Position numbers and translations under genes: made by a program. DNA of 64,000 bases from Mimachlamys varia (Eukaryota; Mollusca; Bivalvia; Pectinida; Pectinidae): assembly GCA_947623455.1 (NCBI GenBank), contig OX392536.1, positions 10,349,282 to 10,413,281 of the forward strand, in the 5' to 3' direction. Positions 45,601-58,035 of this stretch are shown here, one piece after another. Numbering within the stretch: position 1 is the stretch's first letter; each line of letters opens with the position of its first letter. The notes under the pieces are model-generated. The model did no database searches. It worked only from the letters and a program-made list of their open reading frames with translations, and was not told the origin of the DNA.

Positions 45601-48600
45601 AATTGGTATTATACTTTTTCGAACTCCCAGAGGCAACAACTCGCACTGTTGTACAAAAAAACACACGAGAGCGATACCCTTGGAATTTCGATCATAGACT
45701 TCGGTAACAATTGTTCCGTAGTAAGCGTCCTCGTTGGGCTTAGTACAACCATTCTATAACTCACAAGCATATTCTACTGGTGAAATTGATGACCCATAAA
45801 TATGTAAAGGCGCTTTCCTGTTTAGCAAATATTTCAATTTTCATTGATATTGGGATCTGTTTAATTCTATTCCATTAAATTTATAAATATAAGTCTTCAT
45901 TTATATAAGTGTACCCTACAAACAGACTACAATAAGTTAAAGATCCTCTGATACACGCACTAACTAGCAAAAGTTAAAATATCAACATTGTTACGGCTCG
46001 TTACTCTAACAAATCATCCCATTGGTGCCCATGACCTGGATATCAAATTTCAAGAAAACTTTTCAACTTTTGCACCTGAAAGAATGGGAACAATATTCAA
46101 TTACTTTGTTCGCAAAGACTTAACCTTTTTAGAATTAACATTTCTTATCCTGGCAGTCGTCTATATAGTATTGTTTGCCACGGTCTTGTTAATACCAGCA
46201 CAATGTTAACCCGTGATTATATGTACAGTTATGTGCCAAAAGTCTTCTTTTATCATTTCGCTATATATTCTTTGTATTTCCAACCTTTTTTTTGTTGAAT
46301 TTTTCTGACTTCGTTTTTTGGATGGATTTTAATAATGTTTCGTTACTTGGTACAAAAATTTCCATGTTTTCCTTTGTGTATCTATTGAGCTATACAGAAT
46401 TATCTACACTACTAATTTCCGTGAGACGCCATTTCTCTATATAACGCTACCAAAATGACGTCCAAAAATTGGCTGTTGTATATAAGTAGTGCTTTTTCTG
46501 GTCATACACAAAGGAAAACAGTGACAATATAATGAGAAGAATAAAACTAGAAGTACAAAAAAATCATAAATAATGATCTACAAACAAAATCAGGAAAATT
46601 CATTAAAAAAACATGGAAATGCAAATAATATACAGAACAAAAAAGAAAAGAAAAAGACTTTTGGCACATCACTTTGTATAATTTATATGATTATACAGAT
46701 AATAAAATCGTACAACGATAGTAATATGTAAAATCGTAAAATGACCATTCAGTACATTACCTGACTGCCATTGCTTATCAACGTATTCTTAAAGAAACTT
46801 GTTTCTCATATGACCCGATATTTTGAGGAAATGCTCTCAACTGCTTTTAACCTAGATACCGGTAATGAGTGTCTGTTTCAAAGCAGACGGCACTGAAACG
46901 GTACTGAAAGGTTTCTTTGTGTTTTTCTGTCTTGAGGTTTGGACGAAACCGTTAAGATGAATAGGGATCAGAAAAGTCTGCCTGTTTAATTCTGATAAAA
47001 AGCCAATGTGTGTTTAATGTGATTAGCATATAAAACGGATCTTGCCAGCAGACACTTTCTTTTTGACACTATTAATCTTAGGTATCAATCTCTTTGAAAA
47101 GTGTCCGAAATTATTCAGCAAATACAATTATGCAAACAGATAATAACTTGTTTCTAATTTTCAGTTTCAAATTTTATACCTGTATTCATGCTTTTATGTA
47201 GCTATGAATATTATTATGTTTTTGTTGATACAAACAAAAGTAAATACATATTTATGACAATTAAGAACATCGATTCACTTTTAAAATGTTAACCTAATAT
47301 ATGATATATATTAGTATTAATATACCTATGCAAAACTTACCTGCGTCTTGTTAGATCTCCATGTTAAACTAACGTCTGAGGTAATACGTGAAGTTGTTTA
47401 CAGGACGACATAAGCCTATTTCTTAACTAAACCCGGTCGTCAAATTTGTATCACAATTCTAAAGTCTAACACAAACAATAAGCACCCGAAAATTATCGAG
47501 TTAAATGTCTTGGTCGACTTTGAACAAAATATTGACGTTATAATTTTGTATCGACCCATAGCCTCCACCGCATATCAGTTTACCTATATATCTCCTACCT
47601 GTCAAATGTTGCCACTTTAGAAAAGGTACTAATTACCATATTTACGTAATGGTCTATAGAAAGTTCGATTTCTGCATGAAAAGATTTTAATATGAAGGTT
47701 TTTATGTCTACTTTACAGAACACTTTCTGAATTCAAATTAAGATCTTTGTGTGTATTCCTCAATTTGTTATGCTAGGTTATAAAAGCTTAAATCTTGACA
47801 TGAATTTATAAGCACGAATGAATTGACGGGGAATAAATGGCGAGCGACCTTCATGACAAGTAGATGGTGGACTAAAGTAGATTGTATACCTATAGGTGTC
47901 CTTCGTGGGACATTCTCCATATAATTTTGCCGTAAGTTTTGACCGATTTTGAAACCGGAGAATATAATCATGTTCTTTTTTATTTCTGTGATCGTCAGGG
48001 GTGAAAACAGTGTTGATAATTTTATCGACGGAGTTCTTTAAAATTTACCGCTTATTTTGGACGGTTATAATTTACATGGTCAGTTATATTTTGTTTTAGT
48101 TTATTTCACATTTTATTTATAGAAATATCTACAAAGCTCCTAGTCCTAAGGGTTCTGACAATCTGATCTACTAGATACTGGCGTGTCAATATTGAGCGGG
48201 TCAGGTAGTCAGAGCCCTCTGGACTACAAAGTTTAAAGTTAATCAATAAAGTAAACATTTATGTATTTTTCTGCCCTTACAGCTTGCATATACATAATTA
48301 ATACTTGATATTTATTTCCAGAGTTGGTAGATTTTGTATGTTGACCATTTAGCTAAAAATCAATGAATAATAATAGATAAAGTCTATAGGATTTATCATA
48401 CAATATTTATCTTAGCTGTGTATACATCTATCATGTTCGATTTTAGAATAAAGATAAATTCAGAATTAAGGTATACAGAGAAAATCTCCCACCGACTGCG
48501 TATATTATCATTATTATATTGTTACAGAACTCGACCCAGCATTAAACATGATTAAAGCAAAGGTTCTCGCTGAACTTCATCAATATTTTCAATAAATTTG

Positions 48601-49260
48601 GAAGATATAAAGTCTAACTCATGGTAGGCTAACTGAAATACATTCATGCAAGGACCAATGCTTATTCTGAATTTCATAAAATTAATTCATTTTAGATGCA
48701 TGTTATATATCAAACATAATAAAAAAACGGATTTGAGCAACAGGCGTAGACTTTATAAGCCTTCTCTTCATAAAACCATATAAGATATATTATTTCATAT
48801 ACAATGTACTGTAAAAGTGAAATTGTCTGCGGTGTTGAAATCTTCGCTTATTTCACTTGCATTAAATCTCCCCAAATTTATCCACACACAAACATATGCA
48901 ACACCACTCAAACTGTACATTTTATAATAAAATTTTAAGTACACAGTCCAAAACAGCATTACTGACACTACGAAAATGTTCACGAAATACTTTAATAATC
49001 ATATTCTGATCAGTTTCTTCTTTCTTTGCATCCATTCTTGTCGCCGACTTGTAACGTGATGTATTATTCGTTTTGTCAAACGTTCAAATGACTACAGTTA
49101 GTTATTTGTGCCAGTTTTATTCAAATTAGAACTGTTCAGCCAATGTCGTTGACGTGGAATGAGCGGCGTTTTTATAAAGTTCATACCGTATGAACAACAA
49201 TATTAATCATGAAGCCCTAGCTTCAGTAACCGATTATCGTTCATACCGGCATGCAATTAT
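45601..49260. other. Intergenic, mostly unassigned
   Basis: No recognised gene. A 73-codon plus-strand frame at 45988-46209 has a hydrophobic stretch (LTFLELTFLILAVVYIVLFATVLLI) that could be a membrane helix, but it has no splice context or known family. Besides the foldback element at 46228-46675, the remainder is AT-rich and featureless. Confidence 0.45.
46228..46677. repeat. Foldback element with inverted termini
   Basis: ATGTGCCAAAAGTCTTCTTT at about 46231-46250 is inverted as AAAGACTTTTGGCACAT at about 46653-46671. Inner segments also pair: TTTCCATGTTTTCCTTTGTG near 46368 with CACAAAGGAAAACA near 46506, and AACATGGAAATG near 46610. It is non-coding. Confidence 0.7.
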
Positions 49261-49267
49261 AAAAGAA

Positions 49268-52046
49268 GGCTTACAGTCCAGAACATGACAATATTATACA
49301 CAGTTGTTTTAGCTTACAGTCCAGAACATGACAATATTATACACAATTGTGTCAGCTTACAGTCCAGAACATGACAATATGATACACATTTGTTTTAGCT
49401 TACAGTCCAGAACATGACAATATTATACACAGTTGTGTAAGCTTACAGTTCATAACATGACAATATTATACACATTTGTTTTAGCTTACAGTCCAGAACA
49501 TGACAATATTATACACAGTTGTGTAAGCTTACAGTCCAGAACATGACAATATTATACACAGTTGTGTCAGCTTACAGTCAAGAGCATGACAATGTTATAC
49601 ACAGTTGTGTTAGCTTACAATCCAGAACATGACAATATTATACACAGTTGTTTTAGCTTACAGTCCAGAACATGACAATATTATACACACTTGTGTAAGC
49701 TTACAGTCCAGAACATGATAATGTTATACACAGTTGTTTTAGCTTACAGTCCAGAACATGGCAATATTATACACAGCTGTTTTAGCTTACAGTCCAGAAC
49801 ATGACAATATTATACACAGTTGTTTTAGCTAACAGACCAGAACATGACAATATTATACACAGTTGTTTTAGCTTACAGTCCAGAACATGGCAATATTATA
49901 CACAGTTGTGTAAGCTTACAGTCCAGAACATGGCAATAGTATACAAAGTTGTGTAAGCTTACAGTCCAGAACATGGCAATATTATACACAGTTGTGTAAG
50001 CTTACAGTCCAGAACATGACAATATTATATACAGTTGTGTAATCTTACAGTCCTGAACATGACGATATTATACACATTTGTTTTAGCTTACAGTCCAGAA
50101 CACGACAATATTATACACAGTTGTTTTAGCTTACAGTCCAGAACACGACAATATTATACACATTTGTGTAAGCTTACAGTTCATAACATGACAATATTAT
50201 ACACAGTTGTTTTAGCTTACAGTCCAGAACATGACAATATTATACACAGTTGTGTAAGCTTACAGTCCAGAACATGGCAATAGTATACACAGTTGTGTAA
50301 GCTTACAATCCAGATCATGACAATATTATACACAGTTGTGTAAGCTTACAGTCCAGAACATGGCAATATTATACACAGTTGTGTAAGCTTACAGTCCAGA
50401 ACATGGCAATAGTATACACAGTTGTGTAAGCTTACAATCCAGATCATGACAATATTATACACAGTTGTGTAAGCTTACAGTCCAGAACATGGCAATATTA
50501 TTCACAGTTGTGTAAGCTTACAGTCCAGAACATGACAATATTATATACAGTTGTGTAATCTTACAGTCCTGAACATGACGATATTATACACATTTGTTTT
50601 AGCTTACAGTCCAGAACACGACAATATTATACACAGTTGTTTTAGCTTACAGTCCAGAACACGACAATATTATACACATTTGTGTAAGCTTACAGTCCAG
50701 AACATGACAATATTATACACAGTTGTGTAAGCTTACAGTCCAGAACATGACAATATTATACACAGTTGTGTAAGCTAACAGTCCAGAACATGGCAATATT
50801 ATACACATTTGTTTTAGCTTACAGACCAGAACACGACAATATTATACACAGTTGTTTTAGCTTACAGTCAAGAACACGACAATATTATACACATTTGTTT
50901 TAGCTTACAGTCCATAACATGACAATATTATACACAGTTGTTTTAGCTTACAGACCAGAACACGACAATATTATACACAGTTGTGTAAGCTTACTGTCCA
51001 GAACATGACAATATTATACACAGTTGTTTTAGCTTACAGTCCAGAAAATGACGATATTATACACAGTTGTTTTAGCTTACTGTCCAGAACATGACAATAT
51101 TATACCCAGTTGTTTTAGCTTACAGTCCAGAACATGACAATATTATACACAGTTGTGTAAGCTTACAGTCCAGAACATGACAATATTATACACAGTTGTG
51201 TAATCTTACAGTCCAGAACATGACGATATTATACACAGTTGTTTTAGCTTACAGTCCAGAACACGACAATATTATACACAGTTGTGTAAGCTTACAGTCC
51301 AGAACATGACAATATTATACACAGTTGTGTAATCTTACAGTCCAGAATATGACGATATTATACACAGTTGTGTTAGCTTACAGTCCAGAACACGACAATA
51401 TTATACACAGTTGTTTTAGCTTACAGTCCAGAACACGACAATATTATACACAGTTGTGTAAGCTTACAGTCCAGAACATGACAATATTATACACAGTTGT
51501 GTAAGCTTACAGTCCAGAACACGACAATATTATATACAGTTGTGTAAGCTTACAGTCCAGAACATGGCAATTTTATACACAGTTGTGTAAGCTTACAGTC
51601 CAGAACATGGCAATAGTATACACAGTTGTGTAAGCTTACAGTCCAGAACATGACAATATTATACACAGTTGTGTAAGCTTACAGTCCAGAACATGGCAAT
51701 ATTATACACAGTTGTGTAAGCTTACAGTCCAGAACATGGCAATAGTATACACAGTTGTGTAAGCTTACAATCCAGATCATGACAATATTATACACAGTTG
51801 TGTTAGCTTACAGTCCAGAACATGGCAATATTATACACAGTTGTGTAAGCTTACAGTCCAGAACATGGCAATAGTATACACAGTTGTGTAAGCTTACAAT
51901 CCAGATCATGACAATATTATACACAGTTGTGTTAGCTTACAGTCCAGAACATGGCAATATTATACACAGTTGTGTAAGCTTACAGTCCAGAACATGGCAA
52001 TAGTATACACAGTTGTGTAAGCTTACAGTCAAGAACATGATAAAAC
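49268..52046. repeat. 43-bp satellite, about 65 tandem copies with higher-order structure
   Basis: The consensus unit runs GCTTACAGTCCAGAACATGA, CAATATTATACACAGTTGTG, TAA (43 bp). Variable positions include ATGA/ACGA/ATGG after AAC, ATT/AGT before ATAC, and GTGTAA/TTTTA at the end. The copy junction GTGTAAGCTTACAG contains the palindrome TGTAAGCTTACA. Sets of variant units repeat as blocks: a 516-bp (12-unit) block starting near 50041 recurs at 50557, and a three-unit (129-bp) pattern repeats near 50240-50480 and 51590-52020. All open frames inside are by-products. Confidence 0.95.
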
Positions 52047-52140
52047 TTTCAAAAGTTGTAAGATTTGAGTCGAGAACATGTCAAAACTATGAATAGCTGT
52101 AAGCCTAATGCCAAGAACATCTCAATGCTATGGACAAATT
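52047..52140. repeat. Decayed satellite edge units
   Basis: Two or three further units are recognisable by AAGAACATG / GAGAACATGTCAAAACTATG / AAGAACATCTCAATGCTATG with about 40-bp spacing, but with heavy substitution. Older, unhomogenised units at an array edge are expected under unequal exchange. The left edge at 49268 is abrupt by comparison. Confidence 0.7.
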
Positions 52141-52285
52141 GGAAAAAAAATGTATGCAATTGAGCCACAAAAATAATATTCATAAGCAACATTCTGGTAA
52201 CTCTTGGCCAAGAAATGCTCATAACGGTGGACGATGGTAAGTTTACAATATAATGGTGGATTTTTAAGGGTTCCAAACAAAATTG

Positions 52286-52620
52286 GGGCCGCGAGGGCCG
52301 AGTGGTTAAGGTGTCTGACAATCTACCAGTAGCTCTCCAACGCTGTGTCATGGTGGCCAAGAGGTTAAGATGTCAGACATTCTGTTACCACTAGCCCCCC
52401 ATCAACCCTGGCACGCGGTGTCCAAGAAGTTAGGATGTCTGACATTCTGCTACAACTAGCCCTCGTCCGGTGGTCGTCAGGTACTGCTACAGGTTATGAT
52501 CGTAGGCCATTCGATTTTCTCCACGTACTCTACCTTTCCTCCGCCACTAAAGCCTGGCACGTCCTAAAGCGACCAAAGCCGTTGATATGGCGTAAAACAC
52601 AAACAAACCAACCGAATTGT
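52286..52620 (+). mobile_element. tRNA-derived SINE with three tandem tRNA-like heads
   Basis: A GGCCGAGTGGTTAAGGTGTC segment, typical of a tRNA-Ser/Leu D-arm and A box, is repeated in weaker form at about 52352 (GTGGCCAAGAGGTTAAGATG) and 52418 (GGTGTCCAAGAAGTTAGGAT), roughly 66 bp apart. The usual SINE body follows once (TAGGCCATTCGATTTTCTCC, CCTGGCACGTCCTAAAGCGA) with the tail AAAACACAAACAAACCAACC. Confidence 0.75.
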
Positions 52621-53956
52621 ATCGTATTGATTATGTCTGGACGTGTTAGAGGAGTACACCAACACTCGGTAACCTCCCCTCCCCCTCCTCCCCGCCCTAC
52701 TTCTTCTGATACACGCGGTAACCCCCCCCCCTCGCCCTACTTTTCCTGATGCTATATACTTTTTCCATACATCCGGTTATTATTTTCCACTATGCTGTTA
52801 ACGCTTTAACATCCGTTTTTAATGCATTTAAAGTATTTCTAGCATGTGACATGTGTCAACAAAATTTACTGTTGAAAAATCAATTGGACACTATATTTGC
52901 TTTTTAAGTCCTTCAAAGCCAGACGCGTGGTGTATACAACAGGGCTTGGTATTAGATCATGCTCCATTTATGTATTAGAGTGTCACTATAGTACATACTC
53001 GTATATAGACCATGATCTAAAAAAATCGTGCCAAGCCCCTGTAATGTATACAAATGAATATGCATCTGTCACACGTGACACTAATACTGGTAATTACGTA
53101 ACAGAAACAGCTGATAATGTCAGTTATTATCTATATTTCATAAATGTGATGAAGAGTGTTGATCATGCACATGTCAGTTTGAATTAATGTAGCGGAACTG
53201 GTCCGAATAGATCGCTAATGAACGACGAGCGTCGCTCTATAATTCGGAGAGTACGATTTTTTAAAGAACGGAATGAAGCAAAATTCGATGAATTTTCAAA
53301 GTGTTCGAATGATTGTGGTTCTATTATAATACCAGTTGTACAGAGACGGAACTTTTTATGATAGTTGTTAGAATATGTATCGCATAATTCATTCATTTTA
53401 CAGGTGGAGGACTCATTTCAAACGTTCAAAAATATACTAGAATACGGAAGGTGGTATGCCAACAGTTCATCACTGTGACTAATTACATGTATAAATAACT
53501 TACCAAACCTCAAGGTCATCAGATCAAATGGCAAGGTCATATTTTGCATCCCTATTCAATGTCATCTGATCAAAGGTCATGGTTATTTTTGTGTCGCCTG
53601 TGATAAGCAGACGACATGTAAGTATTACTACATCTTATTAATTTTGTTGCATGTCGGGCGTCGTCATCGTCCCCACAATATGATTCCGTCCAATAACTTG
53701 AGTTGTTTTGGGCCGATCAAACTCAAACTTCAGACAGTGCTTTCTTATTAGAAATGCTTCCTTTGGATTGCTTTTCAAGTCCAAATGTCAAAGGTTAAGG
53801 TCGCTGTTACTATAGATAGAAAATCGGTTTCCGTAACCCGAGTTTGCCTTTTCTGATCATACTTTAACTTCATATTGCGCTCCCTTATCAAATGTGTTTG
53901 CTTGTCATTACTTTTAAGGTTCGAAGGTCAAAGGTTAATGTCACTGTTACTTAAAA
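52621..53956. other. Intergenic with decayed repeats
   Basis: 52680-52740 is a C-rich low-complexity stretch. 53690-53960 holds reverse-oriented units of the 140-bp repeat family also found at 34560-34799 (AAGTCCAAATGTCAAAGGTT and GGTTCGAAGGTCAAAGGTTA mark two units). No gene was recognised. Confidence 0.5.
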
Positions 53957-54435
53957 TAACGTAAGTTTGTTCGTCATCAGCTGATATATATCAAGAAAAT
54001 TTCGATATTCAGAGCAAGCACTAGAATAACGAATCAACTGCAACATGTAAACATCAAAGGGGGAGAAGCAGGGAAAGTTCACGATTGGAAAATCGAAATC
54101 GTCACGTTTAGCATACAGCTTAGAAATAAGCTGCTCGTGTTGGTCATAGTGTAAATGAAGATCAAGATAAGAAGCTGATATAGGAGGGTATTTTGTGCAT
54201 TTAATTTAGTAGGGTATATACGATCGACTAGGTCAGCAAACATTTTGTTGTTTATAAACAACACATAGTCGATATATGTGAAAGTGAAATCGAAACATTT
54301 GGCAAGGGTTTTGTTGCCTGTCCTGATAAGCCCCTCGACAAATTCAGCCTCGCATGAAAACAAAAACAAGTCAGTCAAAAGTAAGGCACAGTTAGTTCCC
54401 ATTGGAATGCCAACAGTCTGTTGGAAAGAATTTCC
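53957..54435 (-). pseudogene. Reverse-transcriptase fragment, copy 1 (Penelope-like?)
   Basis: On the minus strand the frame reads VGIPMGTNCALLLTDLFLF, then FTYIDYVLFINN, YPTKLN. After a frameshift near 54180 come ASYLDLHLHYDQHEQLISKLY and FPIVNFP. The order matches the palm of a reverse transcriptase common in marine invertebrate genomes. I would place it near the Penelope-like elements, with limited confidence. The catalytic YIDD is YIDY here, so an essential aspartate is lost. It stops at a breakpoint (53957) that corresponds to 54845 in copy 2. Confidence 0.7.
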
Positions 54436-55112
54436 TCCGAACTCAACAAAAAAACATCAGAGAATACCAAAGCGTCAACAAAACCATAATCCCAACTCAA
54501 AATCGATTAAACTAGGGGTAAAATAGGAACAAAGGAAAGATTTACATGGAGACTCTCGTAAAAGCACAAGAGAATAAGACCAGGTGTTCCGGAAGAGTAA
54601 GCGTCTTCTGCTTCATCGACGACACCCGCCATGTAAATCTTGGTCACATCCAAGTAAGCATCAATCCTCAAAATGAGAACCGAGTCATCATTGTCATTGT
54701 ACAACAAGTAAACACACTAACAAGCAAACTCAAAAACGTCCATCTTCATATCACACAAAGATACATAATATTTCTCGATGATATCAAGATGGCGACCATA
54801 AAACTTGCCCATAGTCTTCATTAACCTGCATTTCTCGAATCCCTGTGCCGTAAGTTTGTTCGTCAGCAGTCGACATCTATCACGAAAATCGCGATATTCA
54901 GAGCAAGCCCTAGAATAACGAATCAACTGCGACATGTAAACACCACAGGATGGAGAAGCAGGGACGTTTCTATCAAGAAAGGGAAAGTTGACGATCGGAA
55001 AATAGAAATCGTCACGTTTATCATACAGCTTAGTAGTAAGTTGCCCGTGTTGGTCATAGGTTAAGTAAAGATCGAAAAAGATCAAAGATATTGTCAACAC
55101 TCGGTTGGTTAG
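54436..55112 (-). pseudogene. Reverse-transcriptase fragment, copy 2 with 3' region
   Basis: Minus-strand frame 54717-55100 reads LYLTYDQHGQLTTKLYDKRD, DDFYFPIVNFPFLDRN, SQLIRYSRACSEYRDF and MGKFYGRHLDIIEKYY, i.e. the segment after the palm. It is followed toward 54436 by a downstream region. The N-terminal palm is missing. Copy 1 lies directly downstream in the same orientation, so the two truncated copies are tandem, and the downstream region recurs alone at 56812-57128. Confidence 0.7.
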
Positions 55113-55711
55113 CCATGAGTGTAGGGACGATGAGGATTATGACTTGGACTATAGTTGAACTGATTTGTCAATGATCTGTATACGCCCATTACCAGTGTGA
55201 CGAGTCGCTAGAGCGTGCAATATGTGTGGATTCGTCTAAGAAAGATTTACCTCTGATATTGTTTGATAACTGTCCATCTTGGATTTGACCATTGACGACT
55301 TGACTATACATGTAGTAATAAGTAAATAATGGACGCAGGCAAAGTAATTGCCTCTACATCCATATCTTTAGTTTGTGTATCGATTTTATTTTTTCGACTT
55401 GGAAAACATATACATTTTACCCACATGGAGTCGACAATAGACGTTTACCCCATGATGATTCAACCATATATTTTTTAACGTATGAGGATTCGCCTAAAGA
55501 TATTTCACCCGTGTGGATTCGACCATAGACTTTGTGCATAAATGTGTACTAGCTATGTTAGCGGTTTTGCCGTGATCCTTTGTTAAGCCTTGGTCACGCA
55601 CTTAGAACTGAGGTAATTACAAGTTTAACGTTTCACAACGTAATGGGCGTCCCAATAATTAGCACTGGTGGGGAGATGATAACACACGACGCTCAAAAAT
55701 TACTGTTATAA
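55113..55711. other. Intergenic, no recognised feature
   Basis: Short GA-rich and AT-rich spacer with repeated GTGTGGATTCG(A/T)CTAAG, GATTCGACCATAGAC and GAGGATTCGCCTAAAGAT motifs at 55228-55540. These suggest a degenerate repeat of about 60 bp. No coding exon was seen. Confidence 0.4.
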
Positions 55712-55935
55712 ACTTCATTTATTGTACAACAATAATTTGACACAAGTTATTCAACTTATATGTAATCATGTGTGTGTGGGAGTAGGGGGAGGGGGTTATT
55801 GTGAAAGGAAACCTGAGTGCCCGGAGAAAACACACGTAGTCGGGTAGGTGACCCTATACCTTTTAAAGTCCGGTGGGGAATTCGAACCCCGGCCGTCTTG
55901 GTGAAAGGCAAGTGCGCTTGCCACTACGCCACCCA
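55712..55935 (-). mobile_element. tRNA-derived SINE
   Basis: On the minus strand GGTGGCGTAGTGGCAAGCGC (A-box-bearing D-arm region) starts at about 55932. About 40 bases later comes the B box GGGGTTCGAATTCCCC at about 55876-55891. The body follows (TTTTCTCCGGGCACTCAGGT) and the 3' tail contains TTGTTGTACAATAAATGAAG. The internal promoter looks intact. It is the same family as 9385-9575. Confidence 0.8.
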
Positions 55936-56811
55936 ATCGTCAAAGATAAATTACCACTCACGACTGTCTCATGGGTTTTCAGCTTATTCGGAAGTAAACC
56001 ATGGCAAAATACAGCAACTACGTTTTAATGTACTTGAAGTAGTTTGCCTTCGCCTACCTTCGATCAGGTGACAAAAACTGAAATTAAATGTAAAATTACT
56101 GAATTATTGATCAACCCAATACCATATAAATAGCTTCCAACTTTTTCTATGTAAACTCCAAGTTGGCCTTGGTTACCTGGGAATGCAGTGTAAACACAAC
56201 CAGCCTGGCACCGCTTACCGTCAGTCAATATCCGGAAAGTACGCCCCTCGGTGTTTTAATGAGTGCAACTCAGGGACACTCATGTGGAAGTAGCATTCAA
56301 GGTAGTTGTGTCATCATTTTAGTTTCAATTCGATTGAGTTCAATCCAATGAAACCGCGTTATCATTGCCCCCTCCCATACTTTAGTGTTTACAAAGGTAA
56401 TTTAGGAAACAATTGTTCTATAAGTATACCATACAACACCACTCCGGAACTGTTTTATAAATATCGGACATATAATTTATTACTCATTATGATTATGTTA
56501 ACATACTATTAAAAATGATATATGTTATTCCATTGTCCCTAAAATACATTGCATCAATCTTTGTGTTTTAGTATTCATCTAAAATGATCTGTTCCTGTAT
56601 TCAGATAGAAATTGACTTCCCAATAGAACATTTGCACATTATATCAATGTACTAGGTGCGCTGAGGTCCCACAAATGCCATAGATGTGATGTACAGCCAA
56701 GGCTGACATGCAGTAGATAAATTGACCGCTTTGGACGGGGTGGTTTAAATGTTGATTACATAGCTAGTCAAACAGATTTGTAGTTCACATGTACTAGTTC
56801 TCAGGTATGTA
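55936..56811. other. Intergenic, no recognised feature
   Basis: Only short chance open frames. Nothing assignable. Confidence 0.45.
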
Positions 56812-57128
56812 TATAAAAAAGAGAGTACCGAAGCGTTAACTAAACCATAATCCGAACTCAACATCGATTCAACCAGGGCAAAATATGAACAAAGGAAAGA
56901 TTTACTTGGAAACCCTTGTAAAAGTACAAGGGAAGAGAACAAGACCAGGTGCTACGGAAGAGTAAGCGTCTTCTGCTTCATCGCCAAAACCAGCCATGTA
57001 GATCTTAGTCACATCCAAGTAAACATCAAGTCCTCAAATGAGAACCAAGTCATCATTGTCAATAAGTAACAAACTAATGAGCATACTCAAAAACGTCCAT
57101 CCTCATATCACTTAAAGATACAGAATAT
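56812..57128 (-). pseudogene. Reverse-transcriptase element, copy 3 (3' region only)
   Basis: It aligns with 54460-54770 in the same orientation. Shared blocks include AACAAAGGAAAGATTTAC, GGAAGAGTAAGCGTCTTCTG, CTTCATCG, ATCTTGGTCACATCCAAGTA/ATCTTAGTCACATCCAAGTA and CTCAAAAACGTCCATC. Only the C-terminal codons and downstream region are present. Confidence 0.75.
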
Positions 57129-58035
57129 CAATCTGTAATTTACGTTAAGTTGAAATATGCTTAGCAGATGATAATTCAATAGTAAATATGCATAATTTTT
57201 TACCCTTCACTTCGCTTGCTAACTTACAGAAAAAATAACAACAAGCTAAGCAAATTTCAGGTCAAAAGCAATGTCGTTGATTACCTAGCATATACACCAT
57301 GCACCAACAGTTGATCAAGATTGCGTCAGAGTACTGATAAATCAGAGATGATATAAAAACCCATGAAAATCGCTGACACTTCCGTAATTAACATTTATGA
57401 TAGAATATGTTTGACTATATCATTAATAGAATATTGTAATTTCTATAAAATATGAAGTGAATTTTATTTTATTTTTTTGACCTGATTGCACGCACTTCGT
57501 AAACGTCAATGGAAGACCCCTGTATTTCCTTACCCGGGAAAGCGTATCGATAGTCTCCGAATAATTCATGATTGTCACAAAATCGATACAGAAATCCATG
57601 TTCCATGTCGCAATGCTATACAGAGAGATACAACAAGAAGTACTCTACGACCCTGTTTAAATGCTGTCACGTCACTTCCATATTGACATCGGAAAGAACC
57701 ATATTGGTACACGTAATTTCTCCGAAGAAACTCCGTGTTCTCTGCATCAAATGGTATATTGAATTGCTGTTTGAGATTATTTATATATAAAATTTATTAA
57801 TTGCGTGACCCTGTTGCTGGACCGTGGTTCGAACCCCCGGGACCTCCGAACTTTAGTAAGATGCTGTGTTTGTCATTTACCGAGTTCAGATATTGTAGCT
57901 TTAATTGTAAACATGATTTATTTTTATTCACCAAAAGGTTGAAGAATTAGGATAAACTTTAACGCCTAAAATAAATACGGTATGCCATTAATATGCCTCC
58001 ATTCTATTTCTTTTCTTAACTTGGAGCTCCAAACA
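57129..58035. other. Intergenic, no recognised feature
   Basis: AT-rich. A B-box-like GTGGTTCGAACCCCCGGGAC at 57824-57843 suggests a tRNA-derived relic, but no A box is found at the right distance. Confidence 0.45.

Noticed and set aside
45988..46209. 73-codon frame with a possible membrane helix
   Set aside because: No family match I recognise, no splice support, and a hydrophobic stretch is easily produced by AT-rich DNA. Kept only as a note in the intergenic entry.
50035..50283. 82-codon frame with SPEHDNIIHS repeats
   Set aside because: Inside the 43-bp satellite. Three units make a 129-bp in-frame cycle, which explains the open frame.
49268..52046. Possible CRISPR-like array
   Set aside because: The repeats are directly contiguous 43-bp units without unique spacers, in animal DNA. 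It is a satellite.
57824..57843. tRNA B-box-like GGTTCGAACCCCCGGG
   Set aside because: No A box or acceptor stem at the correct spacing, so it is not called as a tRNA gene.
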